The notes beneath the pieces are model-generated. The model worked only from the letters and a program-made list of their open reading frames with translations. It was not told the DNA's origin and did not search any database. The position numbers were made by a program, and so were the translations under genes. DNA of 35,585 nucleotides from Bacteroidales bacterium (GTDB lineage Bacteria > Bacteroidota > Bacteroidia > Bacteroidales > PUMT01), in the NCBI GenBank assembly GCA_007123885.1, contig SLGC01000098.1, forward strand, positions 1-35,585. Direction: 5' to 3'. Shown in pieces: positions 1 to 8,656 of the stretch (position 1 is the stretch's first letter; each line of letters begins with the position of its first letter).

Positions 1-138
1 AAATCCTGAGATCTCAATGTCTTCCTTAAGGTGATACTGATGTGGAACAAATATGGGATCTGATTCAATGAAAACACGATGGTTGTATTTATCAACCTTT
101 TCTTCCAGAAAATTTTTTAACCCGATAATATCTCTCAT
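1..138 (-). CDS. TIGR02757/DUF2400 family protein, N-terminal fragment
   Basis: This is a partial gene. Reading the minus strand from the ATG at 138 gives 46 uninterrupted codons that run off the left edge. The start, MRDIIGLKNFLEEKVDKYNH, followed by an ESDPIFVPHQY segment and KEDIEISGF, matches the N-terminus I know for the TIGR02757 (DUF2400) family, a conserved Bacteroidota protein of uncertain function. It is too short for the ORF track. It follows the ABC ATPase gene in the same direction after a 131-bp gap, so it may be the last gene of the secDF transcription unit or have its own promoter. No function should be inferred beyond the family name. Confidence 0.72.
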   Translation of the reverse strand, partial: MRDIIGLKNFLEEKVDKYNHRVFIESDPIFVPHQYHLKEDIEISGF

Positions 139-269
139 TTTATTTAACTGAAGAAACCCGGTTCAATATGTGCTGGTGTAATCTATACTGCAGTAGTTTT
201 TTCCCGAAATACAGGCAGGTGCAATAGAAAATATCGTGTTATGGCAACTTCCTTTATTAGAGTTCCGCT

Positions 270-941
270 TTACTCTTTTCTTTTTTTCTCATCCACAATC
301 CTGCCATCATGCATTGTCAGGCAGCGGTCGGCCATTTTGGCAAGTTCAAGATCATGGGTGACGATGATAATTGTCTGGTTGAACCTGTCTCTCAGAGAAA
401 AGAAGAGGCTGTGCAGCTCTTTCTTATTTTTGGAGTCAAGATTTCCAGAAGGCTCATCTGCAAGTATAACAGCAGGGTCATTAATAAGGGCCCTGGCAAC
501 AGCCACTCGTTGCTGTTCTCCACCCGAAAGTTCCTTTGGCTTGTGATCCATCCTGTCGTGAAGGCTCAAAAAACCAAGAATATCCATGGCTTTTTTTTCT
601 GTTTTTTCTGCAGCTTCCTTTGCTATATAAGCAGGCATACAAACATTTTCAAATGCCGTAAATTCGGGAAGCAGGTGATGAAACTGGAAAACAAAGCCAA
701 TGTTCCTGTTCCTGAAAACAGCAAGCTGTTTGTCGCTCAGTGACCGGTAATCTATATTGTTGATCATCACTTTTCCGTCATCAGGTTTACTGAGGGTTCC
801 CAGGATCTGCAAAAAAGTGGTCTTACCTGCACCACTTGCACCCACTATTGAGATCACCTCGCCTTTTCTGACCGAAAAGTCAATACCTTTGAGTACCTGT
901 AGTTGTCCGTATGATTTTGTTATATTTTCTGCCTTTATCAT
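270..941 (-). CDS. LolD-like ABC transporter ATP-binding protein
   Basis: A 223-residue stand-alone nucleotide-binding domain. Walker A is GASGAGKTT (about residue 34), the signature is LSGGEQQR, Walker B is [12 protein letters not shown], and the H-loop is IIIVTHD. The [17 protein letters not shown]-loop region and the SGNLD ending are typical of the LolD/MacB/FtsE group, which powers lipoprotein release or MacB-type export. I start it at ATG 941 ([12 protein letters not shown]), not at the longer ORF-track start, because the extra 21 residues look unlike the family and would overlap the upstream antiporter gene. It follows the antiporter stop by 25 bp. No permease lies beside it, so the partner is unknown. 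It could serve LolCE-like proteins elsewhere or the orphan MacB-type permease about 9 kb away in this window. Confidence 0.9.
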   Translation of the reverse strand: MIKAENITKSYGQLQVLKGIDFSVRKGEVISIVGASGAGKTTFLQILGTLSKPDDGKVMINNIDYRSLSDKQLAVFRNRNIGFVFQFHHLLPEFTAFENVCMPAYIAKEAAEKTEKKAMDILGFLSLHDRMDHKPKELSGGEQQRVAVARALINDPAVILADEPSGNLDSKNKKELHSLFFSLRDRFNQTIIIVTHDLELAKMADRCLTMHDGRIVDEKKRKE

Positions 942-966
942 TGGTGCAGCTATACAATTATAATTA

Positions 967-1902
967 TTATCTGAACACAAAAACAATATAAAGAATATAA
1001 ACAATCAGCAAAGCAATGCCTTCCCGCCTTGTGATATAGGATGCTAAACCCAGTGGAAGAAGCATAAGCAGTAAAAGCAGCACTGATATTGCCAGCATCC
1101 AGTATATATCAAGGAACAGGTGAGGTCCGACAGGTATACTTTTTATGATGCTGGTAATGCCAAGTATTCCAAAAATATTGAAAATATTGGATCCTATAAT
1201 GTTCCCGATCGATATATCAAGCTGTTTTTTTACTGCTGCCATAAATGAGGTGGCAAGTTCCGGCAGACTGGTGCCGAAAGCAATAATGGAAACAGATATT
1301 ACCCTTTCACTGACTCCGAGCCGGATGGCTATTGATTCGGCACTTTCAACAAGCCAGGATGCTCCTAAATACAGTCCCGCCGAAGAAATGAGCAGAAGCA
1401 GCACTGATAAGGGAACAGAATAACGGGCTTTTGCAAATGCATGGCCAATAAGAGTCAGCTCCCTGCGGGATTTCCTGATCGACCAGTAGAGAAATCCTCC
1501 CAGCAAAACAATAAAAACAATTCCCTCGAATAAAGCCAGTCTGCCATTGATCACAAATAGATAAAACAGCAGGCTGGCAAACATCATTATCGGCCAGTCA
1601 AACCTGAGAGAGGCTTTTTTAACAGGAACATCCATTAGTACTGCAGTAAAACCCAGCACGAGAGCGATGTTGGCAATATTGGATCCGATAACATTGCCAA
1701 CAGCTATATCAGGAAGGCCTTTCAATATGGCACCAATGCTGACAACCAGTTCCGGCAGCGAAGTGCCGAAGGATACTATGGTAACTCCAATGACAAGTGT
1801 GGAAACACGAAAGTGGCTTGACAAAGCCACTCCGCTTTTTACCAACAGGTCACCGCTTATCAGTAAAATAATAAAACCCAGGATCAGGTAAAAATAATCC
1901 AT
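967..1902 (-). CDS. Calcium/sodium antiporter (CaCA family, YrbG-like)
   Basis: A 311-residue inner-membrane protein with about ten hydrophobic segments and the two inverted alpha-repeats that define Ca2+/cation antiporters. The first repeat contains [13 protein letters not shown] and then [11 protein letters not shown] (about residues 46-85). The second contains [13 protein letters not shown] and then [11 protein letters not shown] (about residues 210-250). The Glu of each GTSLPE and the GSN motif are the ion-binding positions known for this family, which exchanges cytoplasmic Ca2+ for Na+ or another cation. The length is normal for bacterial YrbG-type members. It lies 38 bp after tatA and 25 bp before the ABC ATPase gene on the same strand, so cotranscription is likely. 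A functional link to its neighbours is not evident. Confidence 0.93.
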   Translation of the reverse strand: MDYFYLILGFIILLISGDLLVKSGVALSSHFRVSTLVIGVTIVSFGTSLPELVVSIGAILKGLPDIAVGNVIGSNIANIALVLGFTAVLMDVPVKKASLRFDWPIMMFASLLFYLFVINGRLALFEGIVFIVLLGGFLYWSIRKSRRELTLIGHAFAKARYSVPLSVLLLLISSAGLYLGASWLVESAESIAIRLGVSERVISVSIIAFGTSLPELATSFMAAVKKQLDISIGNIIGSNIFNIFGILGITSIIKSIPVGPHLFLDIYWMLAISVLLLLLMLLPLGLASYITRREGIALLIVYILYIVFVFR

Positions 1903-1940
1903 ATGGATGTGTTATATGCAACCGGGAGAGTAATGATTCT

Positions 1941-2609
1941 TTAATCTTCCGGGATTTCGCTGAAGTAGTCCGTATCCTTCCTGGTTTCCTTTGTCTGTGG
2001 GTTATCTTTCTTCACAGCATCTTTTCCGGTTCCTTTTCCTGAATCCTTTTTCTTAGCCTCTTTCACTGTATCTTTCTTCACAGTATCTTTCTTCACAGTG
2101 TCTTTCTTCACAGTGTCTTTCTTCACAGTGTCTTTCTTCACAGTGTCTTTCTTCACAGTGTCTTTCTTCACAGCGTCTTTCTTCACAGCGTCTTTCCCCG
2201 TACCTTCATCAGAGTATCCCATTGCGCTATCAAGCTCGGTTTGTTCTTCCCCGCTTCCTGCAACGGCAGCTTCATCGGTATTTACAGTTGAGCCCGCCGT
2301 CGTACTTGTGGTATTATCCAGATCTTTATTTATGCTGTAGGCGCTCTCTTGTATATCCGATGCATCCTCTTCGATCTTGTGTCTCACATCCTCCAGGTCT
2401 CTGCGGATCTCATTGGTCGTCTGGCGAATTCCGGAGGTGCTTTCATTCAGCTCTTTTTTGATATCATCTGTGGCCCTCTTGAATTCCTGCATTCCCTTTC
2501 CAAGACCTTTGGCAAGTTCAGGAATTTTTTTGGATCCAAAAAGTAGAAGTACTACGAGAAGTACTATGAATATTTCAGATCCGCTGATGAATAATATGCT
2601 TGCTATCAT
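1941..2609 (-). CDS. tatA: Sec-independent translocase TatA/E with lysine-rich repeat tail
   Basis: This is a pore-forming subunit of the twin-arginine pathway, which exports folded proteins across the inner membrane. Residues 1-24 are the hydrophobic N-terminal anchor. It is followed by the [17 protein letters not shown] hinge and amphipathic helix and then a charged helix with coiled-coil character (to about residue 100), as in Bacteroidota TatA. The protein is 222 residues, two to three times the usual length of about 60-90. The excess is an acidic linker and then tandem [10 protein letters not shown] pentapeptides (about residues 140-183), ending [11 protein letters not shown]. Its ATG overlaps the secDF stop (ATGA), suggesting translational coupling. 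No tatC is present in the window. The TatA core is certain. The role of the tail is unknown. Confidence 0.92.
   Translation of the reverse strand: MIASILFISGSEIFIVLLVVLLLFGSKKIPELAKGLGKGMQEFKRATDDIKKELNESTSGIRQTTNEIRRDLEDVRHKIEEDASDIQESAYSINKDLDNTTSTTAGSTVNTDEAAVAGSGEEQTELDSAMGYSDEGTGKDAVKKDAVKKDTVKKDTVKKDTVKKDTVKKDTVKKDTVKKDTVKEAKKKDSGKGTGKDAVKKDNPQTKETRKDTDYFSEIPED
2071..2190 (-). repeat. 8 x 15-bp tandem repeat inside tatA
   Basis: Eight head-to-tail copies of tctttcttcacagtg (plus-strand orientation). They are identical except at one or two bases near the unit end (cagta, cagtg or cagcg). Each unit encodes one K-K-D-T/A-V pentapeptide on the minus strand. A degenerate partial copy lies on each side. 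The 15-bp period keeps the frame, so copy-number change would lengthen or shorten the TatA tail without a frameshift. Confidence 0.95.
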
Positions 2610-5600
2610 TTTGGTTTCTTTTTTGTTTTCTGAAATCTTCCGATCATATCAAATACAACTGGTGATGCTATGAAAAGCGACGAATACGTTCCTACGATCA
2701 CACCGATCAGAAGGGCAAATATAAATCCGCGGATCACTTCTCCTCCGAAGAGGAATATTGCCAGAAGCACCACGAATGTACTGAGTGAAGTGCTGAAAGT
2801 ACGGCTTAATGTGCTGTTCAGAGCGTAATTGTAAACTTCGCTTCTTTCTCTTTTCGGGTGAAGCTTGAAATACTCACGTATTCGGTCGAATACTACCACC
2901 GTGTCATTGATTGAGTATCCCACAACGGTAAGGATAGCGGCTATGAATGCCTGATCTATCTCCAGTGAGAACGGGAGTACACCGTGAGCAAGTGAAAATA
3001 TCCCGAGTACGATCAATACATCATGACCCACAGCAGCAACGGCACCCAGGCCAAATTGCCAGTTCCTGAACCGGATGAAAATGTAGAGGAACATGATCAA
3101 CAGTGCAAAGAATACTGCCCATACAGCCTGTACCTTGATATCATGCGCTATCGAAGGACCGACTTTTTCCGAGCTCTGCCGGTGGTTGCTCATGAATTGT
3201 TCAAAGGTTACATCTTCTGCCATAAAAGGCTGCAAACCTTCATACAGCAATTGTTCAACCTCATGGTCAACCTCTGCATCAATCTCATCTATGCGGTAGT
3301 TTGTCGAGACCCTTACCTGGTCGTCACCACCGAAGGTAATAACCGATGTTCCTTCACCGAATACAGTGAAGAGCGAACCCTGGACTTCGGTAGTGCTGAC
3401 CGGCTGGTCAAATCTTACAATATATGTTCTTCCACCGGTAAAATCGATACCCTGGCTAAGTCCCCTTGTGAAAAGTGAACCAACTCCGATCAGTATTATG
3501 GCACCGGAAATAAAATAGAAGTTCCGGCGGTTGTTTATGAATTTGTAATGTATTTTTTTAAAGGCGCCTTCGGTTATCCTGGTGGCGAAACTCAATGGCT
3601 TGTTGCGGTCAAGGAACCAAATAAAAATCAGCCTGGTTATGAATATCGCGCAGAACAGTGAAGTCAGGATACCGATGATCAGGGTTGTTGCAAATCCCTG
3701 TATCGGTCCGGTGCCGAATATATAAAGTATAATACCGGTTAGAAGGGTAGTCACATTGGCGTCAATTATTGCCGAGTAGGCATTTTTGTACCCGTCTGAT
3801 ACAGCAAGACGCAACCCTTTACCGGCGGTTATCTCTTCCCTGATCCTCTCAAAGATCAGCACGTTCGCATCGACCGACATACCTATTGTCAGAACTATAC
3901 CTGCTATACCGGGCAGTGTAAGAGTAGCCCCCAGCGAGGCAAGCACGCCCATTATAAAGAACAGGTTTACCACCAGGGCTATATCTGCCACTACTCCTGC
4001 CTTCCGGCTATAATAGAGTATCATGTATAAAAGCACAATAAGGAAAGCAATCAGGAAGGAGCTCAATCCTGCATTTATCGCTTCCTGCCCAAGTGTCGGC
4101 CCTACAATGGCTTCCTGTACGATCCTGGCCGGTGCAGGCAGGGCACCCGACCTGAGCACATTGGCAAGGTCCTGTGCCTCGGCAATTGTAAAATCTCCCG
4201 TTATCTGTGACCTTCCACCGGTGATCTCCTGGTTCACCCTGGGCGCTGAATATACGTAATCATCAAGAACAATGGCTATGCTTTGCCCGACATTATCACG
4301 GGTCAGCCGTGCCCAGATCCTCGCTCCCTCGGCGTTCATAGCCATGTTAACTTCAGCGGTAGCCTGTGCCTGTCCGAAGTCAACCCTGGCATCGGTAACA
4401 ACTTCACCATCAAGCGGCGGACGGCCGTCACGGCTGGTTACCTTTATGGCATGCAGTTCGTAAAAAGATTCTGATGCATCCCAGCGCGGAGGTTTCACAC
4501 CCCAAAGGAACTTGACATTCCGTGGAAACAGCTGCTGTACCTGGGGAAGGTTAAGATAATGATTTACCAGTGCAGTATCACGAAATTCTGCAATACCTAC
4601 AACAGATCCTGGCATTAGCTGGCCATTTGCACCTGTCATGGGATTTAATACGCTGAACAGGGGATGGTCGGCCAGAAACTGGTCGGGCGTCAGTTCCTCA
4701 TCAATATCGGTGGTATCCCTTCCGAGAATATCGAGAAGAGATTCCTCTGCCGCACCGGGTGTTTCTTCGGGAGTCAGCACCTCACCTGGTTCGGGCTGCA
4801 CCGGGATAGTTTGATCGGCAGGTGTTTCTCTTCTCAAAGCATCTTCAGCTTCCCTGACTTCCCTGATCCTGTCATTTGCCTGAGCAAGATAGGGGTAGAT
4901 CTCCTGGTTCTCAAAAGTTTCCCAGAATTCCAGGTTGGCGGTACCCTGCAGCAGTGATCTTACCCTTTCGGGTTCCCTTATGCCGGGAAGTTCAACAAGT
5001 ATGCGTCCATGAGTTTCCAGTCGCTGTATGTTGGGTTGTGTTACTCCAAAACGGTCGATCCTGCTTCTGAGGATATTGAATGAGTTATCAATGGCCCTGT
5101 TAGCTTCACTGCGTATAACAGAAAGGACATCCTGGTTGGTGGATGCATATGTGATCCTGTCGCGCAGTTCGGGTGTGCTGAAAATGGCAGCCATTCTTGC
5201 ATCGGGATCTACGGCTTCAAAAGCCCTTCCAAACAGAGTGATAAAATCTTCGGTGCTTGTTTTCTGATATTCACGAGCCAGATCAAGCGCTTCTACGAAT
5301 GTCGGATCATCGCTGTAATTTGAAAGCGCACGGATGATATCATATGATGATATTTCAAGGGTGACATTCATCCCACCCCTCAGGTCGAGCCCGAGGTTTA
5401 TCTCCCTTTCCTTGGCTTCCCTGTATGTATATTGGCGAATTCCCAGAAAATTGTATACATTTTCCCTCATCATTGAATCCAGGTAGGCTTGTTCCCTAAC
5501 AGGATCCCCTGCTGCATAGGCTGCCGCATCCCTTTCCACACGGCGGGTAATGAAAGTGAATGACAACTGGTAAATACTTACCAGTGCCAAAGCAATTGCC

Positions 5601-5629
5601 AGCAGTTTTACTGCTCCTTTATTCTGCAT
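2606..5629 (-). CDS. secDF: Fused protein translocase subunit SecDF
   Basis: A 1007-residue inner-membrane protein that uses the proton-motive force to help SecYEG complete protein export. The SecD half has a first transmembrane helix (about 7-27), the LGLDLRGG motif near residue 80, a large periplasmic head and the [17 protein letters not shown] helix. The SecF half has [21 protein letters not shown] and the [16 protein letters not shown] helix. The fused form and length are normal in Bacteroidota. The head carries an acidic, proline-rich insert ([25 protein letters not shown]) between the two SecD head segments. The start ATG at 5629 lies about 60 bp below a TATATTTG promoter box. Its stop overlaps the tatA start by 4 bp, placing Sec and Tat components in one unit. 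Confidence 0.97.
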   Translation of the reverse strand: MQNKGAVKLLAIALALVSIYQLSFTFITRRVERDAAAYAAGDPVREQAYLDSMMRENVYNFLGIRQYTYREAKEREINLGLDLRGGMNVTLEISSYDIIRALSNYSDDPTFVEALDLAREYQKTSTEDFITLFGRAFEAVDPDARMAAIFSTPELRDRITYASTNQDVLSVIRSEANRAIDNSFNILRSRIDRFGVTQPNIQRLETHGRILVELPGIREPERVRSLLQGTANLEFWETFENQEIYPYLAQANDRIREVREAEDALRRETPADQTIPVQPEPGEVLTPEETPGAAEESLLDILGRDTTDIDEELTPDQFLADHPLFSVLNPMTGANGQLMPGSVVGIAEFRDTALVNHYLNLPQVQQLFPRNVKFLWGVKPPRWDASESFYELHAIKVTSRDGRPPLDGEVVTDARVDFGQAQATAEVNMAMNAEGARIWARLTRDNVGQSIAIVLDDYVYSAPRVNQEITGGRSQITGDFTIAEAQDLANVLRSGALPAPARIVQEAIVGPTLGQEAINAGLSSFLIAFLIVLLYMILYYSRKAGVVADIALVVNLFFIMGVLASLGATLTLPGIAGIVLTIGMSVDANVLIFERIREEITAGKGLRLAVSDGYKNAYSAIIDANVTTLLTGIILYIFGTGPIQGFATTLIIGILTSLFCAIFITRLIFIWFLDRNKPLSFATRITEGAFKKIHYKFINNRRNFYFISGAIILIGVGSLFTRGLSQGIDFTGGRTYIVRFDQPVSTTEVQGSLFTVFGEGTSVITFGGDDQVRVSTNYRIDEIDAEVDHEVEQLLYEGLQPFMAEDVTFEQFMSNHRQSSEKVGPSIAHDIKVQAVWAVFFALLIMFLYIFIRFRNWQFGLGAVAAVGHDVLIVLGIFSLAHGVLPFSLEIDQAFIAAILTVVGYSINDTVVVFDRIREYFKLHPKRERSEVYNYALNSTLSRTFSTSLSTFVVLLAIFLFGGEVIRGFIFALLIGVIVGTYSSLFIASPVVFDMIGRFQKTKKKPK

Positions 5630-6096
5630 TTCCTATTTAATTTATCTTTAGTTAGATTATTCTAATATTCTTTTGGTGTCAGTTTTGATTGTGGCGCAAA
5701 TATATTATTTTTTTTTATAACGTGCGGAACATAGCCATTCAAATTGGCCTTATGCCTAAAACTTTACTATTGCTTTTTTATTTTCAGAAACTCCCCGATT
5801 TTAACAAAAAAAAGTTTTTTTTCGGATGAGTTGCCGGAAAGGAATAACGAAAACTGCCGACAGGTTATTGCTGAATATTTCCGATGCTTCCGGAATGCCA
5901 ACCAGCTGATAATTATATTTTTGTCCCTGAAGGTTTTCCACAAAGGTAACGGCAGTTCCTTCCAGGTTATTGCAGGCTTTCCTCTCCATCAGAAAGGCCA
6001 GCCTCCCAGTATTATTATTGTGTGACGTCCCGGAAAGGTGGTAACTATATCGGCCTGACCAGTGGCCGTGGATTGGCTTCCGGGATAAATGGTATT
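5630..6096. other. 467-bp spacer between mdh and secDF
   Basis: The part next to secDF (about 5640-5800) is AT-rich and holds the candidate -7 box. The part next to mdh (about 5801-6096) has the codon texture of a real reading frame but no usable complete gene (see the pseudogene entry). I see no strong intrinsic terminator after mdh and no RNA gene. Confidence 0.6.
5697..5704 (-). promoter_or_regulatory. Bacteroidota -7 box for secDF-tatA operon
   Basis: The plus strand reads caaatata, which is TATATTTG on the minus strand and matches the Bacteroidota -7 consensus TAnnTTTG exactly. It is followed by GCGCC, a context often seen at promoters of this phylum. It lies 68 bp upstream of the secDF ATG, so the transcript would have a leader of about 60 nt. 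I do not see a well-placed -33 TTTG. Confidence 0.5.
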
Positions 6097-6103
6097 TCAG
6101 CCC
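5801..6103 (-). pseudogene. Coding-like open frame without start, possible gene remnant
   Basis: On the minus strand, directly after mdh, one frame stays open for about 100 codons, from 6103 (inside the last mdh codons) to a stop at 5801. Its first ATG is at 5989, leaving only 62 codons. The part from GRLAFLMERKACNNLEG to NNLSAVFVIPFR looks like ordinary protein. Upstream of it a second frame (DIVTTFPGRHTIIILGG) also looks protein-like and ends just where the first begins to look convincing, which would fit a frameshifted remnant. I do not recognise the family. It could also be a short real gene or chance. Confidence 0.25.
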
Positions 6104-7050
6104 TCATATGAAGGTGTGAATAACTTCATATCATCAAGGACTTTTATTAATTTACGGACAGAATCGGCCGAATCGGAGAGAAGCTTTTTTTCATCCTTAT
6201 TCAGCTCTATTTCTATTACTTCTTCCACACCGTTGCGGCCAAGCTTGACGGGAACACCCAGGTAAATATCCTTCAGCCCGTATTCGCCGTTAAGGTGTGC
6301 GCAAATAGAAAATATACGGTGCTGATCGTGGACAATGGCCTCAACCATAAGTGCCACGGCAGCACCAGGGGCATACCAGGCGGAAGTACCCATGAGCTTG
6401 ACAAGTTCGCCGCCCCCCTCCCGGGTTTTCTGTACTATCTTGTCGATTTCCTCCTTATTCAGCAGCTGCGAAATAGGGATACCCGAAACGGATGTATATC
6501 TCGGGAGAGGGACCATGGTATCGCCATGGCCTCCAAGCAGCAGGGCCTGTACATCACGGGGAGAGGTATTCAGGATATCCGCTATGAAGGCCTTGTACCG
6601 GGCTGCATCGAGTATTCCGGCCATGCCGAAGACCTTGCTGTGATGCTTGTTTGCAGCAAGATAGACGGCATAGGTCATTACATCAAGAGGGTTCGATACG
6701 ACAATAAATACGGCATCCGGTGAATATTTCACTGCCTTCTCGGTGACTTCCTTCACGATCTTTGCATTGGTGGCAATGAGTTCGTCCCTGCTCATACCTG
6801 GCTTTCTGGGGACTCCGGAGGTTATCACAACTATCTCAGATCCTTTTGTCGCCAAATAATCATTGGTAACACCGACTATTCTTGTATCAAAGATGTTGAC
6901 CGGAGCTGTTTGCCACATATCAAGAGCCTTGCCTTCAGCCAACCCGGGTTTAACATCGACAAGAACGATCTGGTTTGCGAGGGCCTTGTGGGCAATTACA
7001 TTTGCACAGGTAGCCCCTACGTTACCTGCGCCAATTACTGTTATCTTCAT
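6097..7050 (-). CDS. mdh: Malate dehydrogenase (LDH-like, type 3)
   Basis: A 317-residue cytoplasmic enzyme of the TCA cycle that interconverts malate and oxaloacetate with NAD(H). It starts MKITVIGAGNVGATCAN, a Rossmann GxGxxG loop (residues 7-12). The mobile loop has RKPGMSRDEL near residue 83, where an Arg at the specificity position indicates malate over lactate. SNPLDVMTY and the catalytic-histidine segment GGHGDTMVPLPRY (about residue 173) follow. These and the length fit the LDH-like MDH group common in Bacteroidota. It lies 89 bp below the antiporter gene on the same strand and may be transcribed with it. I find no clear -7 box in that gap. Confidence 0.96.
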   Translation of the reverse strand: MKITVIGAGNVGATCANVIAHKALANQIVLVDVKPGLAEGKALDMWQTAPVNIFDTRIVGVTNDYLATKGSEIVVITSGVPRKPGMSRDELIATNAKIVKEVTEKAVKYSPDAVFIVVSNPLDVMTYAVYLAANKHHSKVFGMAGILDAARYKAFIADILNTSPRDVQALLLGGHGDTMVPLPRYTSVSGIPISQLLNKEEIDKIVQKTREGGGELVKLMGTSAWYAPGAAVALMVEAIVHDQHRIFSICAHLNGEYGLKDIYLGVPVKLGRNGVEEVIEIELNKDEKKLLSDSADSVRKLIKVLDDMKLFTPSYEG

Positions 7051-7139
7051 CTTTCGTGTTTTATATACGTAACAGTAAAGAGCCGTTTTGGTTCAAAAAG
7101 GGAGGTGTTTCTTATGCTCGATCCCATCAGTCGGCCGGA

Positions 7140-8435
7140 TCACCAATTGTCATTAATATCGCCCTCCGGGTCAATCTTTTTGCTGATAGATGTCTCATTT
7201 TCTGCATCCGGTCTTTTCCTCTTGTATACCCGTGTGAAGATAAGCGGGTCATTATTATAGGCAATTACCAGGAACGAAGAGATAATAATACTGAACAGGA
7301 CTATCGAATAGCCAAGATCCTGTATCCTCTCTCCGTTGACAATTCCAAGCTGAAGGGGTATTGAAGCAAGTACGGCAGGGACAAGTCCTTTGGGTGCCAT
7401 AATCGAAAGGGTGGTCAGATCCCGCAGATCAAGCCCCCGGGGGGCAAAAAGTTTTGTTACCAATGGCCGGTAAATGATGATGATGGCCACTGCCATGAGC
7501 CCGATCAAATATGTCCACAAGTTCCCGAACTGGATATTGATGCCGACATACACAAAAAAGTAGGTCTGCATTATAAAAACTATTTCACCGAAAAAATTTC
7601 TTTCATTTTCGGTCAGATTGGTGGTTGTTATGATAAAGATCTTCCTGAAGAATTTGTTGCTGTTAATGGTTTCACTGTTTCCCAGCATTATGCCGAACAT
7701 CAGCGTAGCAATGCCCCCATTGTATCCGATTCCTTCAACAAATCCGTAAAGAATAAAAACGAATGCAAGACTGGTGAACATCGAATTTTTTATGCTCCTG
7801 ATATTTTTAAGAAGTACCGACCAGATTGTCCCGGCCAGCACTCCGAGTATTGCTGCAAAAAGAAACGATTTCCACATTCCGGAAAATACGCCGCCGATTT
7901 TTATCTCGCCCTCCATCATCCCCTCAAGAAAAGCCAGTCCGACAACCAGGCACAATACATCACTCAGCACAGATTCAAGGTAAAGTATGACCTGGCTCTT
8001 TTCGCCGATATTGAGCTGCCTGACCATTGGTATCACAACTGCCGAAGAGGTGCCGCCTACAATTGCGCCCAGGAACAGTGAGCTTATCCAGTCCAGTCTG
8101 CCAAGTGTAGTGGCAAGCAGTGCGGCGATTACAGAACTGCCAATAAAATTAAAGAGCGTAATAAAGGTTGCCGATCCGATATTCCTTCTCAACTCTGCGA
8201 ATTTCAGGCTGATACCACTTTCAAAAAGAATGACTATCAGGGTTATGGTGGTGAATATCCTTCCCACCTGGCCGAAATAATCCGGCCTGACAATACCGCT
8301 TACCGGACCGAGAATAATACCTATCAACAGCAGTAAAAGGACATTTGGTATTTTTGTTTTATTAAAAAATTCGTTGAAGAGGTGGGCAAAGAAAATCAGA
8401 AGTCCCAGAAAAATTACGACAAAAGAGATATCCAT
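7140..8435 (-). CDS. Cation:proton antiporter (CPA superfamily)
   Basis: A 431-residue inner-membrane protein with about 12 hydrophobic segments and a charged cytoplasmic tail (KRKRPDAENETSISKKIDPEGD). It has the NhaP/KefB-like fold signatures: an early LLLIGIILGPVSG helix, ILFESGISLKF, GGTSSAVVIPMV, and a helix with LESVLSDVLCLV that corresponds to the ion-binding helix. Many CPA1 proteins have Asn-Asp there, but this one has Ser-Asp. It probably exchanges Na+ or K+ for H+ for pH and salt control. The substrate cannot be told from sequence. A candidate -7 box and a perfect inverted repeat lie just upstream. Confidence 0.88.
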   Translation of the reverse strand: MDISFVVIFLGLLIFFAHLFNEFFNKTKIPNVLLLLLIGIILGPVSGIVRPDYFGQVGRIFTTITLIVILFESGISLKFAELRRNIGSATFITLFNFIGSSVIAALLATTLGRLDWISSLFLGAIVGGTSSAVVIPMVRQLNIGEKSQVILYLESVLSDVLCLVVGLAFLEGMMEGEIKIGGVFSGMWKSFLFAAILGVLAGTIWSVLLKNIRSIKNSMFTSLAFVFILYGFVEGIGYNGGIATLMFGIMLGNSETINSNKFFRKIFIITTTNLTENERNFFGEIVFIMQTYFFVYVGINIQFGNLWTYLIGLMAVAIIIIYRPLVTKLFAPRGLDLRDLTTLSIMAPKGLVPAVLASIPLQLGIVNGERIQDLGYSIVLFSIIISSFLVIAYNNDPLIFTRVYKRKRPDAENETSISKKIDPEGDINDNW

Positions 8436-8479
8436 AAGTATCTGCCTGAGTGTTAGAGTAGGTGACGCCGATAAAATTG

Positions 8480-8487
8480 CAAACTTA
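8480..8487 (-). promoter_or_regulatory. Candidate -7 box for the antiporter gene
   Basis: The plus strand caaactta is TAAGTTTG on the minus strand, an exact TAnnTTTG match. It lies 45 bp upstream of the antiporter ATG. Its outer edge overlaps the first arm of the CTTAAGG inverted repeat. No convincing -33 element is seen. Confidence 0.42.
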
Positions 8488-8502
8488 AGGTTTTTCCTTA
8501 AG
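8484..8502. promoter_or_regulatory. Perfect 7-bp inverted repeat at antiporter promoter
   Basis: CTTAAGG-ttttt-CCTTAAG is a perfect palindrome with a 5-nt centre. It overlaps the candidate -7 box and fills the spacer toward -33, which is a good position for an operator. It is too AT-rich to be a strong terminator. The binding protein is unknown. Confidence 0.4.
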
Positions 8503-8553
8503 AATACGCGATTGTAAAAAGTGATATCGGTAGCTCAGAGGCTGACGGAAAAG

Positions 8554-8605
8554 GATCCGGTCAGGACCGCCCCGGAAGGCGGGCGTATGATTCAAAGGCC
8601 GGATC
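8554..8605. repeat. GC-rich nested inverted repeat
   Basis: The outer arms gatccgg (8554-8560) and ccggatc (8599-8605) enclose a second hairpin, ccgcc-ccggaa-ggcgg (8567-8582). The segment is clearly GC-richer than the rest of the spacer. It lies between the tolC-type gene end and the antiporter promoter. It could be a second terminator, an intergenic palindrome element or a structured RNA. Confidence 0.4.
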
Positions 8606-8636
8606 ACCGTTTGCCGGAAGACCGACGTTACTGGTA

Positions 8637-8656
8637 AAACTGCCAGATGGCAGTTT
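8637..8656 (-). terminator. Hairpin at the end of the efflux operon
   Basis: The minus strand reads AAACTGCCA-tc-TGGCAGTTT, a perfect 9-bp stem with a 2-nt centre (so effectively a 4-nt loop). The last arm ends TTTT. It spans the stop codon region of the TolC-type gene, the last gene of the operon. It looks like a weak intrinsic terminator because the T-run is short. Confidence 0.5.

Noticed and set aside
241-743. Plus-strand ORFs of 101 and 144 aa over the ABC ATPase gene
   Set aside because: They are antisense shadows of a gene with complete Walker motifs.
270-941. Assigning the LolD-like ATPase as the missing partner of the MacB-type permease
   Set aside because: The class fits, but there is no operon link. 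Nothing in the sequence ties the two, so it is kept only as a possibility.
2071-2190. Regular repeats that might suggest a CRISPR array
   Set aside because: The units are contiguous 15-mers without spacers and lie in frame inside tatA.
5744-6025. Plus-strand 93-aa ORF in the mdh-secDF spacer
   Set aside because: It has no recognisable protein features, and the opposite strand has the more coding-like texture.
8528-8610. tRNA-like text (tcggtagctcaga near 8527 and gattcaaagg near 8590)
   Set aside because: The D-stem partner GAGC is missing, the T-arm around ttcaaag has no 5-bp stem, and no acceptor stem can be formed, so this is not a tRNA.
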